From Marinomonas transparens (lineage in GTDB: Bacteria; Pseudomonadota; Gammaproteobacteria; Pseudomonadales; Marinomonadaceae), in the NCBI RefSeq assembly GCF_016463975.1, contig NZ_JAEMNX010000022.1, positions 1 through 64,000 of the forward strand: a stretch of 64,000 bases of DNA, in the 5' to 3' direction. The notes under the pieces are model-generated. The model searched no databases and was not told the DNA's origin. It saw nothing but the letters and a program-made list of their open reading frames with translations. Positions 55,948 through 64,000 of this stretch are shown one piece after another; positions within the stretch are counted from its first letter, which is position 1; each line of letters opens with the position of its first letter. The position numbers and the translations under genes were made by a program.

Positions 55948-56853
55948 ATGGAAGAGAATGGAACTTTTACCGCGCTACTAACAATTAACCTTGGTGTATT
56001 AGGACTCATAATAACCTACCTGATTGCCACAGAGTTCTTTTTTAGTGAAAAGAAGACTGAAACAAAAATAAAGATAAAATCTTTGTTAAATGAAATTAAG
56101 CCTACCTACAAAACCAATGAATATTTAAATATCGAAAAGGTAAGGGATAGTTTTTCTAAAATAGAGGGCGCATTACAATGCATTTTTTTGATAAAAAATA
56201 AAGGTAAATATAAAGCTGAAGAACTAACTCCACATATAGACTTAATAAAATCTAATTATTTCAATGCATATGCAGATTCAACAAGTATCTTGGCAGGATC
56301 ATCATTCATAAAAAGCGAAAGAATAAATAACAAAGACACATCAAATTTAAGAAAGGAACTACTTGAATACAAATATATTTTTGAAGAAATAATTCATTAC
56401 GACTCAAGGTTAGACCCTCACACTGGAAAAACAATATCTGAATCTATATCTGAATTTTTAGATGAAAAAAATTTAAGAATATTAACATTGCTTAAAACAG
56501 CATTGACAAACTCAGTAAACTCTACACCTAAAAAACTAGAAGCAATTAATAGAGTAATTCAATATACAAACGAAATTGATTCAATAATTGATCATCATAA
56601 CAACAGCTACATTTTTAAAGAGAAACTGATTAGACAGCTTTTCTTAATTTCCATATCCGGCATTATTCTTCCTTCATTTTTTATTAGCCTATTACCCTAT
56701 GAAACATATATAACAGGACTTACTTACGATTTATCAATTACTGCATCTAATATATTGCTAATATTTACTTTTATTCCCTACTCAATCATTAGTAGCGACA
56801 TTTATAGAAAATTTAAAAATGAACGACACACAACCGACACACCGAGCACTTAA
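55948..56853 (+). CDS. unknown membrane protein beside attR
   Basis: 301 aa, strongly AT-rich. TM1 about 8-30; a large soluble helical domain about 35-220 (LLNEIKPTYKTNEYL, repeated helix pattern); then TM2 about 230-250 and TM3 about 262-285, with a charged end RKFKNERHTTD. It lies nine bases after integrase and is the last gene before attR. Composition unlike the virion genes. Position and architecture (membrane-anchored sensor-like domain) suit an accessory 'moron', perhaps defence or exclusion, but no domain was recognised. Its 3' end overlaps the right arm repeat. Confidence 0.68.
   Translation: MEENGTFTALLTINLGVLGLIITYLIATEFFFSEKKTETKIKIKSLLNEIKPTYKTNEYLNIEKVRDSFSKIEGALQCIFLIKNKGKYKAEELTPHIDLIKSNYFNAYADSTSILAGSSFIKSERINNKDTSNLRKELLEYKYIFEEIIHYDSRLDPHTGKTISESISEFLDEKNLRILTLLKTALTNSVNSTPKKLEAINRVIQYTNEIDSIIDHHNNSYIFKEKLIRQLFLISISGIILPSFFISLLPYETYITGLTYDLSITASNILLIFTFIPYSIISSDIYRKFKNERHTTDTPST
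56824..56844 (+). repeat. right copy of the 21-bp repeat, possible integrase arm site
   Basis: Matches 43654-43674 at 20 of 21 positions and same orientation; lies inside the end of the membrane-protein gene, 93 bp before attR core. Confidence 0.55.
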
Positions 56854-56866
56854 AAACAGCCCAAAA

Positions 56867-56886
56867 TACTGTATAAACATACAGCA
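56867..56886. promoter_or_regulatory. LexA-box-like palindrome
   Basis: TACTGTATAAACATACAG with CTG-N10-CAG spacing, a close match to the gammaproteobacterial LexA consensus, between the last prophage gene and attR. Confidence 0.5.
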
Positions 56887-56893
56887 AATACAG

Positions 56894-56926
56894 CCTTTAA
56901 AATCAATAACTTACTGATTTTTAAGG
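56894..56926. terminator. 12-bp stem-loop before attR
   Basis: CCTTTAAAATCA / TGATTTTTAAGG (one mismatch) around a 9-base loop, with TGTTTTA after it. It may end the rightward integrase transcript, or be a binding site next to attR. Confidence 0.5.
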
Positions 56927-56937
56927 TGTTTTATACT

Positions 56938-56963
56938 GGGTTCGATCCCCCCCGCCTCCACCA
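56938..56963 (+). other. attR core
   Basis: Identical to 43582-43607; the original ssrA 3' end left by integration. Host sequence continues beyond, including the ssrA terminator. Confidence 0.93.
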
Positions 56964-56972
56964 ATTTTAAAG

Positions 56973-56995
56973 AACCACCTTAGGGTGGTTTTTTA
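56973..56995 (+). terminator. displaced ssrA terminator
   Basis: AACCACC-TTAG-GGTGGTT followed by a T-run, ten bases beyond attR. Before integration it directly followed ssrA. Confidence 0.88.
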
Positions 56996-57167
56996 TTGCC
57001 TATAGCCCGTGATTACTGGACTCCAGTCAAAAAAAACCTTTCTAGCACAACACCTCAGACCTTACAAAAACAGTCAAATGACACACTTTTGACCACCACA
57101 ACGACCACTCCCAAAGAACCTGACTTGATTTATTCAAGATAAAAAAACATGGTAATCAGCAACCTGC

Positions 57168-57398
57168 GATCAACTACAATGGAAGTTGTTCGTTAAAAAA
57201 GTATCTACAAGCTACGAAGCCCACTTTCGTGTGAATGGTCGCGGTAATCGTGAGCATAAGCGTGTCTTTTCTACGAAGGCTGAGTGTGAACGATTCCAGC
57301 GTTATACCATTACCCAGTTTGAAACCCAAGCTGATGTAAAGCTATGGTTAGAAAAGCCCAAGGATATGCGCCGCTTATTTGAACTGGTGGCGCTGTGA
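57168..57398 (+). pseudogene. repressor-integrase fusion scar of an earlier related prophage
   Basis: The stretch ATCAACTACAATGG...TTCGTTAA (57169-57195) resembles the codons around the catalytic Lys of the S24 repressor (54030 onward), with one base lost. It runs straight into codons matching integrase residues 3-70 (56 of 68 residues identical). All of the sequence between those two points (the membrane-protein gene) is missing, and homology stops after residue 70. This is a deletion-fused relic of a second, related element that used the same att site. Confidence 0.82.
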
Positions 57399-57683
57399 GC
57401 AACTCTCATAACCATTTTTTATGCTACAGCAGACACCGAGAAGAAAAATACCTATGCAATAAATAAAAGCTCTGCATTACCAGCGAAATACGGGATACAT
57501 TTATTCCCTCTATACTTCCTTTTCGTCTTAACTGCTCTTTTTTTATACTAAAAAATTATTACCCTTTCCTCTTTTTCCAGCGTATCTATCTATACTGGAT
57601 ATATGCCACATGTTTTGGGCGTGGCTGTATCAGGACATTTTTCCCAATTTATTGTGCTTCGATTTTGAAGCAAGGAGGAATAC

Positions 57684-58295
57684 ATGATCAATCACGTTTG
57701 GGGTCTTATTCATCATCCGGATCGAGAGTGGCGCGCGATCAACGAAGAACACGAATCCGTCAGCCATTTGTTCTTGCACCATGTACTTTGGATGGCCTTG
57801 ATTCCCGTCGTCAGTACCTTTATTGGCACCACCCAATTTGGCTGGACCTTTGGCGGTGAGGAAGCCATTAAAGTGTCCATGATGGATGGCCTAGGATTAG
57901 GCGTGCTCTTCTATGCATTAATCCTTGTCGCCGTTGCCCTTGTTGGTAGCTTAATTCACTGGATGGCACGTAACCATCCAAATCGCCCTCCTCGTCAGGA
58001 GTGTATTGTGTTTGCAGGTTATATTGCGACGCCAATGTTTTTATGCGGTTTATTCGCTATTTATCCCATTATTTGGCTGTGTTTATTGGCTTGCGTTATT
58101 GGCGTCTGCTACACAGGGTACCTACTCTATAGAGGAACACCAAGCTTCTTAGGCATCAGCCATAAACAGGGCTTTATTCTCTCTAGTACCACATTAGGAA
58201 TTGGCGTTTTAGTATTGGAGGCATTACTCGCGGCCGTCGTGTTACTTTGGAGCCTAGGGTCTGAACACAGTATTGTATGGAGTTTTTTCCAATAA
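57684..58295 (+). CDS. Yip1 domain membrane protein
   Basis: 203-aa inner-membrane protein with about five hydrophobic segments; MINHVWGLIHHPDREWRAIN is the usual N-end of bacterial YIP1-family proteins, and GYIATPMFLCGL near 115 is their conserved core. Function is not established in bacteria. ATG follows AAGGAGG at the ideal distance. The 284 bp upstream (57400-57683) shows no further gene and should hold its promoter. Confidence 0.82.
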   Translation: MINHVWGLIHHPDREWRAINEEHESVSHLFLHHVLWMALIPVVSTFIGTTQFGWTFGGEEAIKVSMMDGLGLGVLFYALILVAVALVGSLIHWMARNHPNRPPRQECIVFAGYIATPMFLCGLFAIYPIIWLCLLACVIGVCYTGYLLYRGTPSFLGISHKQGFILSSTTLGIGVLVLEALLAAVVLLWSLGSEHSIVWSFFQ

Positions 58296-58330
58296 TCTCC
58301 TGACCTACCCTATCAATCTCCCTGAACCTC

Positions 58331-58366
58331 ACCCGCTAGGCTAAACCAAGCTTGGCGGGTTCTCTT
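58331..58366 (+). terminator. probable terminator after the Yip1 gene
   Basis: ACCCGC / GCGGGT outer stem with an 18-base inner part, followed by TCTCTT. Confidence 0.55.
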
Positions 58367-58423
58367 CCTTCAAACAGGCTTAGATCGCTCCTCATTAGTA
58401 ACACTCATTTTTTCAAATTAGGC

Positions 58424-58546
58424 ATGAACTTTTTTGATCTTTTGTTTTCTGATTTTTTGCTATCCTTAAAGCTAATATTTACTATTTTTTTCGCTTCTGC
58501 TTTATTTAGGCTATTGATTAAATTGGTAAAAGGCTATGCTTACTAA
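58424..58546 (+). CDS. possible 40-aa hydrophobic peptide
   Basis: Opens MNFFDLLFSDFLLSLKLIF, continues as a single long hydrophobic stretch and ends LIKLVKGYAY. Only a weak AGG lies before the start. The stop codon falls inside a strong 17-bp hairpin. Such an arrangement (short membrane peptide plus strong terminator) recalls type I toxins, but nothing here proves translation. Confidence 0.3.
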   Translation: MNFFDLLFSDFLLSLKLIFTIFFASALFRLLIKLVKGYAY

Positions 58547-58575
58547 TAATCCCCCTTGTTAGTAAGCATAGCCTT
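58530..58575. repeat. 17-bp perfect inverted repeat
   Basis: AAGGCTATGCTTACTAA at 58530-58546 and its exact complement at 58559-58575, 12-base loop. Possible terminator (short T-run on the minus strand) in the 385-bp gap before the mrp operon. Confidence 0.65.
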
Positions 58576-58680
58576 AAAACAGAGACCAAGATGACTCAAT
58601 CTAAGACAGTTTATTAGGATGACCATGCCCGTATATCAGACCCATATTGCATACTCATTGACTAGAGAGGAGTTGGCTTC

Positions 58681-61479
58681 TTGAGCTCACTTATTTGGCT
58701 ACCTTTTCTACCCTTATTAGGCACACTAATCCCTCTGATTACCGCTCGTCTTAGCCGCACAGTCTGCGCCTTGATGACGGCAGCGTTACCTGCGTTAACA
58801 CTCTTACTTGTGTTGTCCCATGCTGGTGATATTTTTCAAGGGGAGAACTTCGAAGCAGCTATTCCATGGATTCCAAGCATAGGCTTAGAACTGGCCTTTC
58901 GCTTAGACGGCTTAGCACTATTATTTGCCATATTAATTTTGGGTATTGGTTTACTCGTTATTCTCTATGCCCGGTATTACCTTTCTGCTCAAGATTCCAT
59001 TGGGAAGTTCTACGCGTATCTCATCTTATTTATGTTTGCCATGCTAGGGGTGGTATTATCGAATAACCTGATTCAGTTGTGGTTCTTCTGGGAATTGACC
59101 AGCATTAGCTCCTTCCTACTGATTAGCTTTTGGGGACATAAAACCGACGCCAGAAAAGGCGCTAGAATGGCCCTCACCATCACCGGTGCAGGTGGTTTAG
59201 CCCTATTAGCAGGCTTGCTCATATTAGGTAATACCGTTGGCAGCTTTAACCTTCAAGATATTTTAGACAGCGGCCCTTTTATCAAAGCCAGCGCTAATTA
59301 CCCTATTATTGTTGTGTTAATTTTACTTGGTGCCTTCACTAAATCTGCGCAGTTCCCTTTCCATTTCTGGCTCCCCAATGCCATGGCAGCACCTACTCCA
59401 GTAAGTGCTTACTTACACTCTGCCACCATGGTAAAGGCCGGTATTTTCTTAATGGCGCGATTTTATCCCGCTCTTGCTGATACTAACCTATGGTTCTTGA
59501 TCGTTAGCTTAACGGGCCTTGCTACCTTCCTTGTGGGCGCTTATCACGCACTATTCCAGCATGATTTGAAAGGCCTGTTGGCAAATTCCACCATTAGCCA
59601 TTTGGGTCTGATCACCCTGCTATTAGGTATGGGAACAGACCTCGCGGCGGTGGCTGCGATTTTCCATATTATTAACCATGCTATTTTTAAAGCCTCGCTC
59701 TTTATGGCGGCGGGGATTATCGACCACGAATCGGGCTCTCGAGACATGCGCCAATTAAATGGCCTATGGAAATACATGCCTTATACCGCCACTTTGGCAA
59801 TGGTCGCATCGGCCTCTATGGCCGGTGTACCTTTAATGAATGGCTTCTTATCGAAAGAAATGTTTTTTACTGAGACCTTGCATCAAGCTTCACTAGGCTC
59901 TTTGTCTTGGTTTATTCCGGTACTGGCAACACTCGGTGGTGTTTTCGCTGTAGCTTATTCCACTCGTTTTATTCACGATGTGTTCTTTAATGGTGAACCC
60001 ATCAATTTACCAAAAACGCCTCATGAACCGCCCCGTTACATGCGCGTACCGGTCGAGATTCTTGTAGCACTATGCTTGCTAGTGGGGTTATTCCCAAGCT
60101 TGGTCGTAGGTGATCTATTATTTGCCGCGGCCAGCGCCACATTAAACGGAACAGCCCCAGATTACAGCCTTGCGATTTGGCACGGTTTCAACTTCCCATT
60201 GCTAATGAGCATCATCGCTTTAATCGGCGGGTTGTTTATGTACCATAACCGCACTCATTTATTTAAATTTCAAGCTAAATTCCCTAGCAGTGACCCAAAG
60301 CTTATTTTCGAAGGTATTGTGCAACGCATCGCTGCCCAAGCTAGCCGTATCATTGCTTATACTGAAAACAACTCATTGCAGCGCTATATCTTCTTTGTAT
60401 TATCCTTATCCATGGTGATGACAGCGTCTTCCTTGATGAAGCTAAATACCACGACAGGGCAACGCCCAGAAATTCCTGTTGACGCGCTATCCATTACTTG
60501 CGCTGTACTATTGTGTGTATCTGCAATTGCCACTGTGATCTGGCACAGAAGACGCGTAATCGCCCTCATCACGCTCTCTGTTGTCGGTTTGATCGTCTCT
60601 TTAGCTTTCGCGCTGTTTTCCGCACCAGACCTAGCATTGACTCAATTATCGGTCGAAGTCGTTACTGTTATTCTGCTAATTCTCGCCCTATTCTTCTTAC
60701 CTCAAAAAACACCAAAGGAGTCTTCCCCACAACGTGTCGTTCGTGATCTAGGTTTAGCATCTTTGGTGGGTGGCGTTATTGGTACAATTTGTTATGCCTT
60801 GATGACGAGACCCTTAGATACCATTTCGACCTTTTTCACCGAAAACAGTAAAACTGGCGGCGGTGGAACCAACGTGGTTAATGTCATTTTGGTGGACTTT
60901 CGTGGCTTTGATACGCTTGGAGAAATCACGGTATTGGGCATAGCAGCATTAGGTATTTATAAGCTTATCGCTAGAATGCGCCTTTCTATGCCATCAGCGG
61001 ATAGCACTGGACGCCCATGGTCTGAAGACAAGCACCCTATTCTGCTCGCGGTCATTTCGCAAAGTTTGCTGCCCTTAGCCCTATTGGTATCAGCCTATAT
61101 ATTCTTGCGAGGGCACAATATGCCTGGAGGCGGATTTATTGCTGGTTTGATTACCGCTGTCGCCATTATTCAGCAATACATTGGCCATGGTGTAGATTGG
61201 ATAAAAACTCGCCTCAAATTGGATTACCAAATCATGATAGGTGCCGGTATTGGAGTTTCAACCCTAAGCGGCTTAGGCAGCTGGGTATTTGGCCATACCT
61301 TCTTATCGTCATGGTTTGATTATTTCTACTTACCGGTTATTGGTAAGTTCGAATTAGCCAGTGCCATGTTTTTTGATCTTGGTGTTTATCTCACTGTTAT
61401 TGGAGCTACTATGCTAATTCTTGCTAACTTAGGCAAGCTAACCACCAGCGAACGCCCAACACTACAGGAGCACGATTAA
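58681..61479 (+). CDS. mrpA: Mrp cation/H+ antiporter subunit A-B fusion
   Basis: 932-aa inner-membrane protein. The NuoL-like part (about 1-640) has the proton-pathway residues within [48 protein letters not shown] and [17 protein letters not shown]. It is followed by the MrpA extension and, from about 780, an MrpB (MnhB) domain with [25 protein letters not shown]. The A-B fusion gives a six-gene (group 2, Pha-like) operon. Together the subunits exchange Na+ or K+ for H+. Start is TTG, with AGGAG eight bases before. Confidence 0.94.
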   Translation: MSSLIWLPFLPLLGTLIPLITARLSRTVCALMTAALPALTLLLVLSHAGDIFQGENFEAAIPWIPSIGLELAFRLDGLALLFAILILGIGLLVILYARYYLSAQDSIGKFYAYLILFMFAMLGVVLSNNLIQLWFFWELTSISSFLLISFWGHKTDARKGARMALTITGAGGLALLAGLLILGNTVGSFNLQDILDSGPFIKASANYPIIVVLILLGAFTKSAQFPFHFWLPNAMAAPTPVSAYLHSATMVKAGIFLMARFYPALADTNLWFLIVSLTGLATFLVGAYHALFQHDLKGLLANSTISHLGLITLLLGMGTDLAAVAAIFHIINHAIFKASLFMAAGIIDHESGSRDMRQLNGLWKYMPYTATLAMVASASMAGVPLMNGFLSKEMFFTETLHQASLGSLSWFIPVLATLGGVFAVAYSTRFIHDVFFNGEPINLPKTPHEPPRYMRVPVEILVALCLLVGLFPSLVVGDLLFAAASATLNGTAPDYSLAIWHGFNFPLLMSIIALIGGLFMYHNRTHLFKFQAKFPSSDPKLIFEGIVQRIAAQASRIIAYTENNSLQRYIFFVLSLSMVMTASSLMKLNTTTGQRPEIPVDALSITCAVLLCVSAIATVIWHRRRVIALITLSVVGLIVSLAFALFSAPDLALTQLSVEVVTVILLILALFFLPQKTPKESSPQRVVRDLGLASLVGGVIGTICYALMTRPLDTISTFFTENSKTGGGGTNVVNVILVDFRGFDTLGEITVLGIAALGIYKLIARMRLSMPSADSTGRPWSEDKHPILLAVISQSLLPLALLVSAYIFLRGHNMPGGGFIAGLITAVAIIQQYIGHGVDWIKTRLKLDYQIMIGAGIGVSTLSGLGSWVFGHTFLSSWFDYFYLPVIGKFELASAMFFDLGVYLTVIGATMLILANLGKLTTSERPTLQEHD

Positions 61480-61844
61480 TGGAAGGTATGTACGCTTTTT
61501 GTGTCGGCTTATTAACCGCTTGCGGCGTGTTTCTTGCACTAAGAGGCCGAAGCTTCTCTGTGGTCGTGGGCTTAACGCTATTATCTTATGCGGTGAACTT
61601 ATTCTTGTTTGCTAGCGGACGACTTAAATTAGATGGTGCCGCGGTACTCGGAGAATCTGAACAATACAGTGACCCCTTACCGCAAGCTTTGGTATTAACC
61701 GCTATTGTTATCGGCTTTGCGATGACGGCTTTCGCGGTTATTTTAGCAATGCGAGCTCGTGCAGATTTAGGCAATGACCATGTTGATGGCGCGATACCGC
61801 CACAACATAATGATACATCAAAGAAATCAGGAGGATCTCAATAA
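61479..61844 (+). CDS. mrpC: Mrp antiporter subunit C
   Basis: 121 aa, NuoK-like; three membrane spans (about 3-22, 27-46 and 67-92). GLTLLSYAVNLFLFASGRL and DPLPQALVLTAIVIGFAMTAF are typical MrpC segments. Overlaps mrpA stop (TAATG). Confidence 0.93.
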   Translation: MEGMYAFCVGLLTACGVFLALRGRSFSVVVGLTLLSYAVNLFLFASGRLKLDGAAVLGESEQYSDPLPQALVLTAIVIGFAMTAFAVILAMRARADLGNDHVDGAIPPQHNDTSKKSGGSQ

Positions 61845-63356
61845 ATGCAGCATTTAAGCATTTTTCCGATCCTAATTCCTTTGTTGTTCGGCGCGATCAT
61901 GTTGTTGCCACCCATTTCTCGTGACCTAAACTCGCAACGAATCTGCTCCATTATTGGCACACTTTTTTTACTTATCTCATCGGCGGTACTGCTTTACCAA
62001 ATAAGTTCAGATGGTGTACAGGTTTATGCTTTAGGGGGCTGGCAGCCACCTTTTGGTATTGCACTCGTGGCGGATAGGGTATCCAGCTTATTGGTATTAC
62101 TGACTTCCTTTTTAGCGTTTAGCGTTATGCTTTACGCCATTGCAGGCAAGGACAAAGGCGGCGCCTATTTCCACCCTTTATTTATGTTTCAAATCATGGG
62201 GATTAACGGTGCATTTCTCACTGGCGATATTTTTAACCTGTTCGTTTTCTTTGAAATCTTGCTGATTGCCTCCTATGCCCTACTGATTCACGCTGGCGGT
62301 AAACAAAAAACCCAAGCAGCTATGCACTATGTGATTCTCAATCTGATCGGTTCAAGTTTGTTTTTGTTTGGGCTCGGTATTTTATACGGCACTCTAGGCA
62401 CACTAAATATGGCTGATATGGCTATCAAGGTAGGCCAACTTGAAAATGGCACGGCTACCCTAGCCAAAACAGGCGCCCTGCTATTATTGGTGGTTTTCGG
62501 ATTAAAAGCCGCTATGTTACCTATGCATTTCTGGCTACCGAGAACTTACGCCAGCGCAAGCGCTCCCGTCGCGGCCTTATTCGCCATTATGACGAAAGTC
62601 GGTATCTATAGTATTTTCCGTGTTTATACGGTGATTTTCGGTGAGCATGCAGGCGAATTAGAAAATATCGCGACGCCCTGGTTATGGCCTTTAGCACTAT
62701 TAACCATCAGTATTGGCAGCATCGGTGTGTTGGCTAGCCCAAGCATTAAAACTCTCAGCGCAAACTTAGTTATTGTCTCAAGCGGCAGTTTATTAGCTTG
62801 TGCAGCGATTAATACGGAAGCTGCCACTTCTGCTGCCTTGTATTACATGGTACACAGTACGCTGGCGTCAGCAGGGCTATTTTTGCTTGCTGATGTTATC
62901 GCTCGTCAACGCGGTAAAGCAGAAGACCGCATTGTACGGTCACGACCTTTTATCCAACCAAGACTATTAGGTTTTGCCTTTGCCATCTCAGCATTGGCTT
63001 TAGTCGGCATGCCACCATTATCGGGCTTTGTTGGAAAAATCATGATATTGCAAGCGACCCAATCTAGCGTGCAGACTATGTGGGTTTGGCCCCTTATCCT
63101 GATAGGTAGCTTAGGAGCCTTAATTACCTTTTCAAGAGCTGGCACCACTCTATTCTGGCGACACAACGGCAGTATATCTACCGACGCTGAGCCAGCTAAG
63201 TTCACCGAGATCCTAAGTATAGGGCTACTTTTATTCGCATCAGTCGTATTGGTTATTTTTGGAGGCTATGTGAGTGAGTTTACACAACTGGCCGCCGATC
63301 ATTTGCACAACATTCAATCTTCTGCCTACAACTTATTGCCGGGAGTAACCCAATGA
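61845..63356 (+). CDS. mrpD: Mrp antiporter subunit D
   Basis: 503-aa NuoN/NuoM-like proton-channel subunit with about 14 spans. FFEILLIASYALLIHAG near 137 with the conserved Glu, and KAAMLPMHFWLPRTYASASAPVAALFAIMTKVGIYSIFR near 222-260 with the conserved Lys and His. Starts one base after the mrpC stop and overlaps mrpE by four bases. SD: AGGAGG. Confidence 0.95.
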   Translation: MQHLSIFPILIPLLFGAIMLLPPISRDLNSQRICSIIGTLFLLISSAVLLYQISSDGVQVYALGGWQPPFGIALVADRVSSLLVLLTSFLAFSVMLYAIAGKDKGGAYFHPLFMFQIMGINGAFLTGDIFNLFVFFEILLIASYALLIHAGGKQKTQAAMHYVILNLIGSSLFLFGLGILYGTLGTLNMADMAIKVGQLENGTATLAKTGALLLLVVFGLKAAMLPMHFWLPRTYASASAPVAALFAIMTKVGIYSIFRVYTVIFGEHAGELENIATPWLWPLALLTISIGSIGVLASPSIKTLSANLVIVSSGSLLACAAINTEAATSAALYYMVHSTLASAGLFLLADVIARQRGKAEDRIVRSRPFIQPRLLGFAFAISALALVGMPPLSGFVGKIMILQATQSSVQTMWVWPLILIGSLGALITFSRAGTTLFWRHNGSISTDAEPAKFTEILSIGLLLFASVVLVIFGGYVSEFTQLAADHLHNIQSSAYNLLPGVTQ

Positions 63357-63838
63357 AGTTATTTCCTATGCCGTTCCATAGTCTATTGTTGTTTGTTGTT
63401 TGGCTATTACTAAACAACTCCATCAGTGCAGGCCATATTGTCTTAGCGGTGTTTTTTGCGATCACCATTCCCTTAATCGTTACTAGTATGCGTGATGAAC
63501 ATCCCAGAATTCTGAAGCCTTGGCTGGCGATTCGTTATGTATTCATGGTAATGAAGGACATAGTAATAGCGAACATTGAAGTGGCATTGCTCATTGTTGG
63601 ACCAATAAAAAAATTGAAGCCAGGCTTTGTGGCAGTCCCTATTAATATTGACTCAGAATTAGGTATTACTATTTTGGCAAGCACTGTGTCACTCACTCCA
63701 GGAACCGTTAGCGCTGAAGTGTCCAAAGATAAAGCTTGGCTTTATATTCATGCCCTTCATTTAGATAATGAAGAAGAGTTAGTTGAGTCAATAAAGAGCC
63801 GATATGAAGCGCCTATCAAGGAGATTTTTGGATGCTAA
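63353..63838 (+). CDS. mrpE: Mrp antiporter subunit E
   Basis: 161 aa; two or three N-terminal spans, then a cytoplasmic MrpE domain: VMKDIVIANIEVALLIVGP, GITILASTVSLTPGTVSAEV near 105, and IHALHLDNEEE. Needed for assembly of the complex. Overlaps mrpF by seven bases. Confidence 0.94.
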   Translation: MKLFPMPFHSLLLFVVWLLLNNSISAGHIVLAVFFAITIPLIVTSMRDEHPRILKPWLAIRYVFMVMKDIVIANIEVALLIVGPIKKLKPGFVAVPINIDSELGITILASTVSLTPGTVSAEVSKDKAWLYIHALHLDNEEELVESIKSRYEAPIKEIFGC

Positions 63839-64000
63839 ACATCACCATAACCATAGTCGCCGCTTGTATTTGCATTGCTTTGATTTTAAATCTATGGCGC
63901 CTGTTAATAGGCCCAAGCGTATCAGATAGAATTTTGGCACTCGATACCATGTACATTAATGCTATCGCTCTTATTTTGCTATACGGCATGCACATGGGCA
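63832..64000 (+). CDS. mrpF: Mrp antiporter subunit F (truncated by window end)
   Basis: First 56 residues are visible (MLNITITIVAACICIALIL...), with two spans and the family motif WRLLIGPSVSDRILALDTMYIN. Preceded by AAGGAG. The gene continues past the end; mrpG is expected next. Confidence 0.9.
   Translation, partial: MLNITITIVAACICIALILNLWRLLIGPSVSDRILALDTMYINAIALILLYGMHMG

Larger units (their letters stand above)
43582..56963. mobile_element. PM2-like (corticovirus-type) tailless prophage in ssrA
   Basis: Bounded by the 26-bp repeats; about 13.36 kb from core to core. It has a leftward block of replication, packaging, capsid, fibre and lysis-type genes from a Cro-like gene at 53.4 kb to 43.7 kb. 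A rightward block holds repressor, membrane protein, integrase and a second membrane protein. No tail, terminase, portal or head-maturation genes are present. Instead it has a PM2 P2-like capsid protein, a small packaging ATPase, an HUH replication initiator and many tiny membrane proteins, as expected of an icosahedral virus with an inner membrane. All core genes look open, so it may be functional. Confidence 0.88.

Noticed and set aside
43582..56963. Reading the element as a P2-like tailed prophage because of the gpA-type Rep and P2-like integrase
   Set aside because: No portal, terminase, sheath, tube or baseplate genes are present; size and capsid/ATPase genes fit a tailless internal-membrane phage better.
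43582..56963. Reading the element as a filamentous (Inoviridae) prophage because of the HUH Rep, FtsK-like ATPase and tiny membrane proteins
   Set aside because: A ~275-aa beta-rich capsid protein, transglycosylase and collar fibre do not belong to filamentous phages, and there is no secretin or long pIII-like adsorption protein. This remains the main alternative if the capsid call fails.

Overview
The window reads as chromosome of a marine gammaproteobacterium, most like Marinomonas or a relative in the Oceanospirillales. This is inferred from gene content and protein character; no database was searched. The housekeeping block recN / grpE-dnaK-dnaJ / fur / bamE / rnfH-ratA / smpB-ssrA is the usual gammaproteobacterial neighbourhood. 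A six-gene Mrp cation/proton antiporter, TAXI-TRAP transport and PM2-like viral genes fit a sea-water lifestyle.

Layout. (1) 0.4-13.7 kb: an aromatic-acid island for protocatechuate/gallate 4,5-cleavage. It has two separate pmdAB (ligAB) dioxygenase pairs, ligC, ligI (PDC hydrolase), galD (oxalomesaconate tautomerase), ligJ (hydratase) and ligK (aldolase). It also has a LysR regulator with two tandem DNA-binding domains, a catabolic-looking aroQ, an AEC carrier, an aldo/keto reductase and a soluble PAS chemoreceptor. Together these carry dehydroquinate/protocatechuate to pyruvate and oxaloacetate. (2) 14-19.8 kb: peroxiredoxin, a membrane chemoreceptor, a MocR-type regulator, a PilZ-like protein and a DUF501 protein. 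(3) 19.9-26.3 kb: glycerol catabolism (glpK, glpR, glpD with recognisable GlpR operators), a TSUP exporter and a second-type GAPDH. (4) 27.6-33.8 kb: LysR, then TAXI-TRAP transporter and sulfatase, suggesting uptake and desulfation of an organic sulfate; then a uridine-kinase-like P-loop protein. (5) 33.8-43.6 kb: chaperones with clear sigma-32 promoters, recN with a LexA-type site, fur, bamE, rnfH/ratA, a sodium symporter, smpB and tmRNA.

(6) 43.6-56.96 kb: an apparently complete ~13.4 kb prophage inserted in the 3' end of ssrA, bounded by 26-bp direct repeats. It is not a tailed phage. It encodes a ~275-aa capsid protein resembling the double-jelly-roll capsid protein of corticovirus PM2, a small FtsK/HerA-like packaging ATPase, an HUH rolling-circle replication protein and a virion-type transglycosylase. 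It also has many tiny single-membrane-span proteins, a tandem-repeat protein and a collar-type fibre, an S24 repressor facing a Cro-like gene, and a tyrosine integrase flanked by two unknown membrane proteins. Just outside attR lies a fused repressor/integrase scar of a related earlier element.

(7) 57.7-64.0 kb: a Yip1 membrane protein and the mrpAB(fused)-C-D-E-F operon, which runs off the window end inside mrpF.
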